DNA from: Candidatus Woesearchaeota archaeon
GTDB taxonomy: Archaea > Nanobdellota > Nanobdellia > Woesearchaeales > DSVV01
DNA length: 19,542 bases
Direction of reading: 5' to 3'
NCBI GenBank assembly: GCA_016205905.1
Contig: JACQSP010000050.1
Span: 1-19,542, forward strand
In this document: piece after piece, positions 1 through 5,760 of the stretch
How the letters are laid out: each line of letters begins with the position of its first letter
Position numbering within the stretch: position 1 is the stretch's first letter
The notes under the pieces: generated by a model
Database searches by the model: none
What the model saw: only the letters and a program-made list of their open reading frames with translations
What the model was told of the DNA's origin: nothing
Program-made: the position numbers and the translations under genes

Positions 1-14
1 ATAAGACTAACTGT

Positions 15-34
15 GAGGCAATTGCCAAATTCAG
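15..34 (+). repeat. Left terminal inverted repeat of the insertion sequence
   Basis: GAGGCAATTGCCAAATTCAG aligns to the reverse complement of 1138-1157 (GAGGCAATCGCTTAATTCAT) with 16 of 20 matches, the outer 8 bases being identical. The repeat contains the transposase stop codon (31-33 on the minus strand). Confidence 0.85.
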
Positions 35-1038
35 TTGCTATATAAAGACAACTCTTTTTGAACTTGTTTTATTCTTATTTTAGATAATAATTTGAATTGT
101 TCAAGAATAAATGCAAAACAAATTATTGTTTCAACAGTTGTCTTTTTTATCGTATGGCTTTTCTTAATTTTATTTTGTATCAAACAAATTGGTGTGTACA
201 TTTTTGAGTGGCTGTTAACCCTTTCTATGCTTGTTCTTTTCTTAAATTCTTCAATAACAAATTCATTATTTTTGTAAATTGGATTTAATTCAAAATGCCA
301 ATCTTCCGACGGTAAATTTATTCTTTCTTGAAATACTGACCTTCTTTTGTTATATGCAATTAAAGGAATTTTATGTTGGATTGATATAATAATCTCATGC
401 ATTTCTTTAAAGTCAAAAATGCCATCCATTATAATAAGATTATTATTTTTACTTTCATCTATTTGTTTTTGGTTAAATAATTCTTTTGCTAAATTAATCT
501 GTCCTTCTCTTGCATATCCAATAGTAAATCGTCTAGGAATTTGATGTTTTACCGACGCTAAAATCATCAACCAAAAACCATGAAACTTTTTTCTGTTACT
601 TTTTGCACCAAAATGATAGCGATGAGGATTTTGTTTATTTTTTGTAAGAACAGGAATGTCTGTTCCATCAAAACTCATTTCATCATATTCAAATACATTA
701 TTTTTCTCTAAAATATCGTCGAGTAATTCAAAAATGTCTAAAAATTTGCAACAATATTTTTTTTCAAACTTGCTTAAAACATCGTGGCTTGGTACTTTGG
801 TCAACCCGCAAAATTCAAGATATGCTTTATTTTCTTTCAACCTTTTTACTAAACTAGTGTTATCATCTATCGATAGATACGATTTTAAAACAAATGCACG
901 AAATAAATTTACAGATTTAAACACTTTTTTTCTTCCACGACGTGAAAACCTCGATTTGCCTAATATTTGTGTTATTGGTACCCAATCGAAGGTATCAAAA
1001 AGGCTTTTTAAAGGTAGAAAATCTTCATTATTTTGCAT
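31..1038 (-). CDS. DDE transposase of an IS4/IS5-superfamily insertion sequence
   Basis: A 335-residue DDE transposase, the enzyme that cuts and joins the element's own ends. The N-terminal third is a basic helical DNA-binding region (about 25-100). The catalytic acids appear as D124 in SFDGTD, D205 in IIMDGIFD and E272. E272 lies in the C-terminal signature F265-x2-R268-x3-E272-x6-K279, which matches the Y-(2)-R-(3)-E-(6)-K motif of the IS4 superfamily. The ATG at 1038 is preceded by an AGAGGTG ribosome-binding site (1047-1053 on the plus strand) at 8 nt, which fixes the start. The frame is uninterrupted and all catalytic residues are present, so the enzyme should be active. Exact IS family (IS4 or an IS5 subgroup) cannot be settled by eye. 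Confidence 0.93.
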   Translation of the reverse strand: MQNNEDFLPLKSLFDTFDWVPITQILGKSRFSRRGRKKVFKSVNLFRAFVLKSYLSIDDNTSLVKRLKENKAYLEFCGLTKVPSHDVLSKFEKKYCCKFLDIFELLDDILEKNNVFEYDEMSFDGTDIPVLTKNKQNPHRYHFGAKSNRKKFHGFWLMILASVKHQIPRRFTIGYAREGQINLAKELFNQKQIDESKNNNLIIMDGIFDFKEMHEIIISIQHKIPLIAYNKRRSVFQERINLPSEDWHFELNPIYKNNEFVIEEFKKRTSIERVNSHSKMYTPICLIQNKIKKSHTIKKTTVETIICFAFILEQFKLLSKIRIKQVQKELSLYSN

Positions 1039-1137
1039 AAAAAGTACACCTCTTTTATCATCTTATTGACGATAAAATGGGCTTTTTATGCTTTTGCATC
1101 TCTTTTGTCGTCTTCAATAATTTTTTTTGTCGACGTT

Positions 1138-1157
1138 ATGAATTAAGCGATTGCCTC
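1138..1157 (-). repeat. Right terminal inverted repeat of the insertion sequence
   Basis: This is the mate of the 15-34 repeat, on the promoter side of the transposase. The AACTGT target duplication starts at the next base (1158). The 99 bases between it and the transposase start carry the gene's leader. Confidence 0.85.
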
Positions 1158-1211
1158 AACTGTTTATGGTAGAACCAGTGAAATCGGCGGAAATAAAACG
1201 TTACTAGAGAA

Positions 1212-1234
1212 CAAAATAGCAAAAAACTATTTTG
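1212..1234. repeat. 8-bp perfect inverted repeat before the DUF2779 gene
   Basis: CAAAATAG (1212-1219) and CTATTTTG (1227-1234) are exact reverse complements with a 7-base A-rich loop. The repeat sits inside the broken RNase-like frame and ends 11 bases before the DUF2779 start, so it could be a weak hairpin or a binding site. It may also be chance in AT-rich DNA. Confidence 0.4.
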
Positions 1235-1245
1235 AATGATTTAAC

Positions 1246-2703
1246 ATGAATAATAAACTATTAACCAAATCCAAATACCTAATCGGTCTGCAGTGCTTTA
1301 AGTACTTATGGATGGCTGTTAACGATAAAGAAAATATTCCTAAGCCAGACAAGGCAACGCAATACATGTTTGATCAGGGTAAATTAGTTGGTGAATATGC
1401 AAAAAAGCTATTTTCTAAAGGAATTGATATACCAAAGGATGATTTCATGGTTAATATCAAGCAAACAAAGGAGCTGTTGGTAAAGAGAAAGCCTTTGTTT
1501 GAAGCAGGTTTTCTAGTCGAACCTCTTTATTCAAGGGCAGATATACTTAATCCTGCTGGAAAATATGTATGGGATATTATTGAAGTAAAAAGTGGTACTC
1601 AAGTAAAGGATGTAAACATACATGATGTTGCATTCCAGAAACACTGCTATGAAAAAGCTGGACTAAAGATTGGGAAATGCTATATTATGCATATTAATAA
1701 TAAATATGTAAAGAAAAGAGAGATTAATCCAAACGGGCTTTTTATTAAGGAAGATATAACCGCTGAGGTTGATGAGGCAATTGAAGGCATACAAGAGAGA
1801 ATAAAAAACATGTTAAATATTATTTCCAGCAAAAAATGTCCAGAGATAACAATAAATGAGAACTGCAAATATCCTTATAAATGCCAATTAATAGAACAAT
1901 GCTGGGAGTTCCTGCCCAAAAACTGTGTTTTTGATTTATATCGTATTGGAAAAAATGCATTTAAGCTGTTTGATGATGGAATAGTTGCTATAAAAGACAT
2001 CCCTGATGATTTTAAATTAAACTCCCTGCAGCAAATACAAAAACAATGTGAAAAAACAGGCAGACCATATATTGATAAAAAAGCAATTCAACAATTTCTG
2101 AAAACTTTAAAATATCCTTTATATTATTTGGATTTTGAAACAATTAACCCTGCTGTTCCTTTATTTGACGGCACAACCCCTTACCAGCAGATAACTTTTC
2201 AGTTTAGTTTACATGTTGATAATGGTAAAGAAGTAAAGCATTATGATTTCTTAGCAGATGGCAAAGAAGATCCAAGGCCAAAGTTATTAAAAAAGTTAAA
2301 AAAATTCCTTGGTGATAATGGAAGCATTATTGTGTACAACAAGGTGTTTGAAGAAGCAAGGCTAAGGGAATTTGCTGAAACATTTCCTAAATACAAACAA
2401 TGGATTGACAATGTATTGGAAAGAGTTATTGACTTGATTATACCTTTCAGAGCATTCCAATATTACAGCCCAAAACAGCAGGGAAGTTGCAGCATCAAAG
2501 ATGTTCTTCCTGCATTAGTTGGCAAAGGATATGATGGTTTAGAGATAAGTGATGGAGGCGAAGCCAGCTTATCTTTTTTAGATATAACTTATGGTGATGC
2601 TAAAGACAAAAAGAAAGTCAGGAAAGCATTATTGGAGTATTGTTGTTTGGATACAGAGGGAATGGTATGGATGGTGGAAAAACTAGGTGTATTAGTAAAA
2701 TGA
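1246..2703 (+). CDS. DUF2779 protein: PD-(D/E)XK/Fe-S nuclease fused to DEDDy-type exonuclease
   Basis: A 485-residue two-part putative nuclease. The N-terminal half has a RecB/Cas4-like PD-(D/E)XK core: D99 (SRADIL) and E113-x-K115 (IIEVKSGT). Candidate iron-sulphur cysteines are C17 plus C207-x5-C213-x5-C219, the one-plus-three layout of Cas4 and AddB. The C-terminal half is an RNase H-fold exonuclease: D296 and E298 in YLDFET, a YNKVFE segment (364-369) as motif II, and Y465-x3-D469, the DEDDy form of motif III. The LDFETINPA...PYQQ stretch is typical of DUF2779. Substrate and pathway are unknown; relatives are annotated only as RecB-like or hypothetical. No Shine-Dalgarno sequence is visible, and the insertion sequence lies 88 bases upstream, so the element may have altered its expression. 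The downstream pair has its own promoter. Confidence 0.85.
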   Translation: MNNKLLTKSKYLIGLQCFKYLWMAVNDKENIPKPDKATQYMFDQGKLVGEYAKKLFSKGIDIPKDDFMVNIKQTKELLVKRKPLFEAGFLVEPLYSRADILNPAGKYVWDIIEVKSGTQVKDVNIHDVAFQKHCYEKAGLKIGKCYIMHINNKYVKKREINPNGLFIKEDITAEVDEAIEGIQERIKNMLNIISSKKCPEITINENCKYPYKCQLIEQCWEFLPKNCVFDLYRIGKNAFKLFDDGIVAIKDIPDDFKLNSLQQIQKQCEKTGRPYIDKKAIQQFLKTLKYPLYYLDFETINPAVPLFDGTTPYQQITFQFSLHVDNGKEVKHYDFLADGKEDPRPKLLKKLKKFLGDNGSIIVYNKVFEEARLREFAETFPKYKQWIDNVLERVIDLIIPFRAFQYYSPKQQGSCSIKDVLPALVGKGYDGLEISDGGEASLSFLDITYGDAKDKKKVRKALLEYCCLDTEGMVWMVEKLGVLVK

Positions 2704-2804
2704 ACAAACTAATTAACTTCTACCAAATCCTGCTAAATGTTCTGTGAACCAATCTTCATCTGTTTTCTCGATTATTATTGCTTAAAAAGGGGATAAAACC
2801 AAAA

Positions 2805-2814
2805 ACTATATAAA
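2805..2814 (+). promoter_or_regulatory. TATA box of the MNT-HEPN pair
   Basis: ACTATATAAA is a good archaeal TATA box. Its centre (about 2810) predicts transcription starting near 2836, giving a leader of about 12 nt before the ATG at 2848. Its right end overlaps the first operator palindrome. Confidence 0.7.
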
Positions 2815-2846
2815 CTTCAAGTTTATACATATAAACTGTGAGTTTA
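2811..2846. promoter_or_regulatory. Twin palindromic operator of the MNT-HEPN pair
   Basis: Two 15-bp palindromes with identical half-sites TAAACT-N3-AGTTTA occupy 2811-2825 (spacer TCA) and 2832-2846 (spacer GTG). Their centres (2818 and 2839) are 21 bp apart, two helical turns, so two dimers would sit on the same DNA face. The first overlaps the TATA box and the second covers the predicted start site and ends one base before the ATG. This is the geometry of an autorepressor; the helix-turn-helix of the downstream protein is the obvious candidate, by inference. Confidence 0.7.
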
Positions 2847-2847
2847 A

Positions 2848-3429
2848 ATGAAAGACATAACAAACTATGAAATGAAGTTTGCCCTCTTGATATTGAAAAG
2901 TCCTGAAAAGGATTATAATGCTAATAATATCTCAAAAGATATGGAGATTACACCAATGGGTGCTCTGAAGATAGCAAAAAAACTTGAGAAAGAGAATATA
3001 TTAACCTCAAAGCAGCTTGGCAAAGCAACATTTTACAAATTCAATTTTGAAAGTGATTATGCAAAGGATTTTGCCAAGCTCTTATTGAAAAGAGAATTAC
3101 TTTATGCAGACTCTTTTACTAAAATGTGGGCTTCTCAGCTCCAGAATATAAAAAATGCAGATTTAGTCCTGTTATTTGGCTCTGTTCTAACAAAAAAACA
3201 GAAAGCAAATGATATTGATGTTTTGCTTGTAACAAACCAGAAAAAATTCAATAAGCTGAAAAAGGAAATTGGGGAATTAAATGAGATGAATGTTAAGCAC
3301 ATACATCCAATTTATCAGTCAATTAATGATTTAAAGAAAAATATTAAAAAAAATGATAAAGTTGTGCTAAATGCTATCAAAGGAATATTGGTTAAAGGAG
3401 AAGATATTTTTTTTGAGGTGTTAAAGTGA
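2848..3429 (+). CDS. Winged-HTH plus MNT-type nucleotidyltransferase (antitoxin-like)
   Basis: A 193-residue protein. Residues 5-66 form a winged helix-turn-helix (NANNISKDMEITPMGALKIAKKLE, then a wing with a KATFYKF strand). Residues about 100-160 are a minimal nucleotidyltransferase domain with the signature G111-S112...D122-x-D124 (LLFGSVLT...NDIDVLLV). MNT proteins paired with HEPN proteins act as antitoxins, in studied cases by nucleotide addition to the HEPN toxin. The HEPN gene follows with a 4-base overlap (GTGA), as expected for coupled translation. The fused DNA-binding domain and the double palindrome at its promoter suggest it also represses its own operon. Both catalytic aspartates are kept, so the transferase is probably active. 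Which nucleotide it transfers is not visible. Confidence 0.85.
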   Translation: MKDITNYEMKFALLILKSPEKDYNANNISKDMEITPMGALKIAKKLEKENILTSKQLGKATFYKFNFESDYAKDFAKLLLKRELLYADSFTKMWASQLQNIKNADLVLLFGSVLTKKQKANDIDVLLVTNQKKFNKLKKEIGELNEMNVKHIHPIYQSINDLKKNIKKNDKVVLNAIKGILVKGEDIFFEVLK

Positions 3430-3947
3430 CTATGATAGAAAATAAAGTGAAATGGTGCCTGAATAAAGCAGAGCGAGAATTAACAGAAAACAGAACACAT
3501 CGCGGATTAGTTAAAATAAAGCAGGATTTAGAGAAATCTAGGGCACATATTAAAAAAGCAGATCATTATCTAAAAGCAACATTTCATCTAAAGCGAGGTA
3601 ATTTTACAGATTTGACTGCAAGCACATTGTTTTATACTATGTATCACTCATTGCTTGCAATTATTGCTAAATTTGGTTATGAATCAAGGAATCAGGAATG
3701 TACTTTTGCTTTGATTTTTCAATTAATTGAAGATGGGAACCTAAATTTTGATAAGAAATTGCTTGATAAGATAACAGATCTTGAATTACAGGAAAAACAT
3801 ACTGAACATTCTGAAAAAACCAGCATTGAAATCAGGGAAGAATATCAGTATGGAACTGAAATCGAACTAAAGGAAGATGTATACAATGAGTTATTGGAGT
3901 TAACAAAAAATATTCTTAGTCAAGCAAAATTAATAATTGAACAATAA
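3426..3947 (+). CDS. HEPN-domain protein, partner of the MNT protein
   Basis: A 173-residue all-helical HEPN-type protein (COG1895-like): KADHYLKA, then STLFYTMYHSLLAII, the typical core helices, then a long C-terminal helix. The GTG start at 3426 overlaps the preceding stop as GTGA and has a GAGGTG site (3415-3420) 5 nt before it; an ATG at 3432 is the alternative. HEPN toxins are RNases whose usual active site is R-x4-6-H. Here no convincing R-x4-6-H is present. The position that often holds His in the SRNQECTFAL segment is Gln, and a C-terminal REEYQYG segment has Arg with Tyr but no His. It may therefore be a non-catalytic or diverged HEPN. Pairing with MNT makes a toxin-antitoxin or abortive defence role likely; activity is uncertain. 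Confidence 0.78.
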   Translation: MTMIENKVKWCLNKAERELTENRTHRGLVKIKQDLEKSRAHIKKADHYLKATFHLKRGNFTDLTASTLFYTMYHSLLAIIAKFGYESRNQECTFALIFQLIEDGNLNFDKKLLDKITDLELQEKHTEHSEKTSIEIREEYQYGTEIELKEDVYNELLELTKNILSQAKLIIEQ

Positions 3948-3950
3948 CTC

Positions 3951-3978
3951 TGCGTAAAATACGCATGAGATTATCTCA
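3951..3978. repeat. Two abutting perfect palindromes between HEPN and glycosylase genes
   Basis: TGCGTA-AAA-TACGCA (3951-3965) is directly followed by TGAGA-TTA-TCTCA (3966-3978). They fill the 33-base gap between the HEPN stop and the ATG at 3981. Each could fold as a 5-6 bp hairpin with a three-base loop in RNA, or bind a dimeric protein. They may end the MNT-HEPN transcript or control the next gene. Confidence 0.55.
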
Positions 3979-3980
3979 AA

Positions 3981-4715
3981 ATGAGCAAAAAAAACATCAA
4001 AAAAAAATTTGAAAACATCTATAGAATAATGCTTAAAGAGTATGGTCACCAAGGCTGGTGGCCTCTAACTTCCGACGGTAAACTTAAGCCTGAATATCAT
4101 AAAGGTGATTATTCCTATCCAAAGACAGACAAACAATTCTTAGAAATTTGCCAAGGCGCAATTCTGACGCAAAACACCTCGTGGAAAAACGTAGAAAAAG
4201 CATTAACCTGTTTAAATGAAAACAAATTAATAGATATAGATAAAATACTTGCTCACCAGCATAACGCATTAGCAGAATGTATCAGAAGCTCTGGTTATCA
4301 TAATCAAAAGGCTGAAAGATTGAAGATTATGGCAAAGTTCCTGAAAGCAACGCCAATATCAATGCTTCAGAAGCTTGACGTCAAAACACTGCGCGAAATC
4401 CTTCTGAAAATAAAAGGGGTTGGTCCAGAAACAGCTGACTCGATTATTCTTTACGCATTTAATAAACCTATTTTTGTGATTGATACTTATACAAAAAGAA
4501 TCTTTTCTAGACTAGGTTTGTGCAAGAAAGATGTCAAGTATGAAGAGCTGCAGGAATTATTCATGAGCAATTTATCAACCAACAATCCTCAGAAAGATAC
4601 AGAACTTTTCAATGAATATCACGCATTACTCGTCGAGCATGCAAAAAGATACTGCGCAACAAAGCCGAGATGTGAAGAGTGCATATTGAGAAATGAGTGT
4701 AAAAAAAGTATATGA
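3981..4715 (+). CDS. Endonuclease III-related HhH-GPD DNA glycosylase (COG2231-like)
   Basis: A 244-residue base-excision repair glycosylase. Seen in order: GWWP (25-28), a helical segment with AILTQNTSW (60-68), the helix-hairpin-helix LLKIKGVGPETAD (141-153), and D168 in FVIDTYTKR, the conserved catalytic aspartate of the superfamily. A C-terminal iron-sulphur set follows: C225-x5-C231-x2-C234-x5-C240. In bifunctional endonuclease III the residue after GVG-x is the lysine that attacks the sugar (GVGxKTA); here it is E150. It is therefore probably a monofunctional glycosylase of the COG2231/MagIII-like group, which favours alkylated bases, though the substrate cannot be read from sequence. 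The first cysteine spacing is five rather than the usual six. It starts 33 bases after the HEPN gene and may be cotranscribed with it. Confidence 0.88.
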   Translation: MSKKNIKKKFENIYRIMLKEYGHQGWWPLTSDGKLKPEYHKGDYSYPKTDKQFLEICQGAILTQNTSWKNVEKALTCLNENKLIDIDKILAHQHNALAECIRSSGYHNQKAERLKIMAKFLKATPISMLQKLDVKTLREILLKIKGVGPETADSIILYAFNKPIFVIDTYTKRIFSRLGLCKKDVKYEELQELFMSNLSTNNPQKDTELFNEYHALLVEHAKRYCATKPRCEECILRNECKKSI

Positions 4716-4736
4716 AGAATACAAATAAGGCATAAT

Positions 4737-5123
4737 CTATATTCTTCTGACAATCCCTTCTATTTCTGCATCAACCTCAACATACTCCCATCCGTCTGGC
4801 TTTATCACTATTGGTTTACTGAATATCAATCCGGGAACGACATTCCTCAATAATCTTGTTTCTTTTTTGGGAACATAATAAGAAAAGATGTATTGATCAC
4901 CTTCAATATCAATATATTTCATTTGTTTCAATGACTTTATTTCATCAAGATAAGCCTTTTTGTTCTTCTCATCTCCATAAATCACATGGTAAGAAGTAAT
5001 GTAATCCTTATTCTTGTCGTTATAGAATGTCAGCGGATAACCATATAGAGTGATATTATGTTTTCTTGCGCATTTACATGCCCAGGATTCCTTATGCTTC
5101 ATCTTTAGTTTAGCTGTCCACAT
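4737..5123 (-). CDS. Orphan sensor-type domain of archaeal HTH regulators
   Basis: A 128-residue protein beginning MWTAKLKMKHKESW and containing PLTFYNDKNKDY, HVIYGDEKNKKAYLDEIK and PGLIFSKPIVIKPDGWEYVEV. This pattern resembles the N-terminal domain of archaeal bacterio-opsin-activator-like (HTH_10) regulators, as in Thermococcales. Those proteins continue with a helix-turn-helix; here the chain ends shortly after WEYVEV with no DNA-binding domain. It could be a ligand-binding or dimer-forming partner, or a truncated regulator. It has its own TATA box 28 nt upstream and no Shine-Dalgarno, so is probably leaderless. It faces the glycosylase gene with a 21-base gap, so the two are convergent and independent. 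Family assignment is from memory of the pattern. Confidence 0.55.
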   Translation of the reverse strand: MWTAKLKMKHKESWACKCARKHNITLYGYPLTFYNDKNKDYITSYHVIYGDEKNKKAYLDEIKSLKQMKYIDIEGDQYIFSYYVPKKETRLLRNVVPGLIFSKPIVIKPDGWEYVEVDAEIEGIVRRI

Positions 5124-5144
5124 AATAAAAATTCAAGAATAATT

Positions 5145-5157
5145 AAGTTTAAATAAT
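5145..5157 (-). promoter_or_regulatory. TATA box of the orphan sensor-domain gene
   Basis: Read on the minus strand this is ATTATTTAAACTT, centred 28 nt before the ATG at 5123, the spacing of a leaderless archaeal promoter. With the plus-strand TATA box at 5195-5204 it makes 5124-5259 a divergent promoter region. Confidence 0.6.
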
Positions 5158-5194
5158 TAATGGTGTAGCACATACCCACTCCAAAGTTAATAAA

Positions 5195-5204
5195 CATATT
5201 TAAA
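5195..5204 (+). promoter_or_regulatory. TATA box of the Gln-rich coiled-coil gene
   Basis: CATATTTAAA followed by TAGCC predicts transcription from about 5226, leaving a leader of about 34 nt that contains a weak AGGGT ribosome-binding site (5252-5256) before the ATG at 5260. Confidence 0.55.
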
Positions 5205-5259
5205 TAGCCTTATAATTTAATATTATAAAAACAATAAAAATTTCATAAAAAAGGGTAAA

Positions 5260-5724
5260 ATGGGCTTTTTCGATAAACTGAAATTTTGGAAAAAATCTGA
5301 TGAGTTCGGCGACATAGGCAAAGGGCTAAGTTTAGAAGACCAAAATTTAGGAGGTCTAAGCGGCACAGATTTAGGATTAGGCAGAGATACAGCTGGTTTA
5401 GGAAGAGACACCCTTGGTTTGCAAACAGAAGGAATGGACAATGCATGGACACAGCCTCAGACTGCTCAACCATCTCGCGGTTATCAGCAATATCCACAAC
5501 AATCTACGCAACAGTTTCAACAGCCTGCACAACAATTTCACCAAGCACAATATGAGAAACCAGTTATAGTATCTCAAGATGAAGGTTTTGGCTCAAAGGC
5601 TTATTCCATGGAAAAGAACATGGAAGTTATTTCTGCGAAATTAGATGCGCTAAAAGCAGGCATTGATGCAATGAATCAAAGATTAGCTACAATAGAGCAC
5701 GAGATACGGCAGAAAAAGTGGTAA
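5260..5724 (+). CDS. Conserved DPANN-type hypothetical: Gly/Leu repeats, Gln-rich linker, C-terminal coiled coil
   Basis: A 154-residue protein of unknown function. Residues 1-15 (MGFFDKLKFWKKSDE) form a basic, aromatic, amphipathic N-terminus that could touch membrane. Residues about 22-56 carry a short GLGRDT repeat (LGLGRDTAGLGRDTLGL). Residues 60-100 are a disordered Gln/Pro/Thr linker (QQ-rich). Residues 115-152 form a coiled coil with MEKNMEVISAKLDALKAGID and MNQRLATIEHEI. This layout, with an FFDKLKFWKK-like start and a KNMEVISAKLDAL coiled coil, is one I associate with hypothetical proteins of Woesearchaeota-type genomes; no function is known to me. It is not exported in the classical way, having no hydrophobic signal. 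An oligomerising, membrane-peripheral scaffold is a guess. Confidence 0.75.
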   Translation: MGFFDKLKFWKKSDEFGDIGKGLSLEDQNLGGLSGTDLGLGRDTAGLGRDTLGLQTEGMDNAWTQPQTAQPSRGYQQYPQQSTQQFQQPAQQFHQAQYEKPVIVSQDEGFGSKAYSMEKNMEVISAKLDALKAGIDAMNQRLATIEHEIRQKKW

Positions 5725-5760
5725 ATTACTGCAAGTTATAAGAAAAAAATATAAAATAAC

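Larger units (their letters stand above)
15..1157 (-). mobile_element. Complete insertion sequence, IS4/IS5-type DDE element
   Basis: A 1143-bp element bounded by imperfect 20-bp inverted repeats (15-34 and 1138-1157, outer end GAGGCAAT). It is flanked immediately by a perfect 6-bp direct repeat AACTGT (9-14 and 1158-1163). It carries one transposase gene on the minus strand whose stop codon lies inside the left repeat. Intact ends, an intact gene and an unmutated target duplication suggest recent insertion. It has landed in the reading frame of an RNase-like gene remnant. The family placement rests on the transposase signature. Confidence 0.9.
1..1239 (+). pseudogene. IS-interrupted N-terminal remnant of an MBL-fold RNase-like protein
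   Basis: Removing the insertion sequence (15-1157) and one copy of its AACTGT duplication joins bases 1-14 to 1164 onward in one open frame. The product reads ...LTVYGRTSEIGGNKTLLE..., ending at TGA 1237-1239. A YGG-x2-EIGGNK-x-LLE block is the N-terminal signature of archaeal metallo-beta-lactamase/beta-CASP RNA-processing proteins (RNase J/CPSF-like). The residues that follow (KNYFE, stop, FNM) still resemble the KIFLDFGM that normally comes next. The gene is therefore broken twice: by the element and by the stop, with the rest of the nuclease missing and replaced by the next gene. The original start lies left of the window. The motif is seen directly; the family name is from memory of the family and only about 30 residues survive. 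Confidence 0.55.

Noticed and set aside
656..1069. Plus-strand 137-codon frame opposite the transposase
   Set aside because: The minus strand encodes a transposase with full catalytic motifs; the plus frame lacks any recognisable domain.
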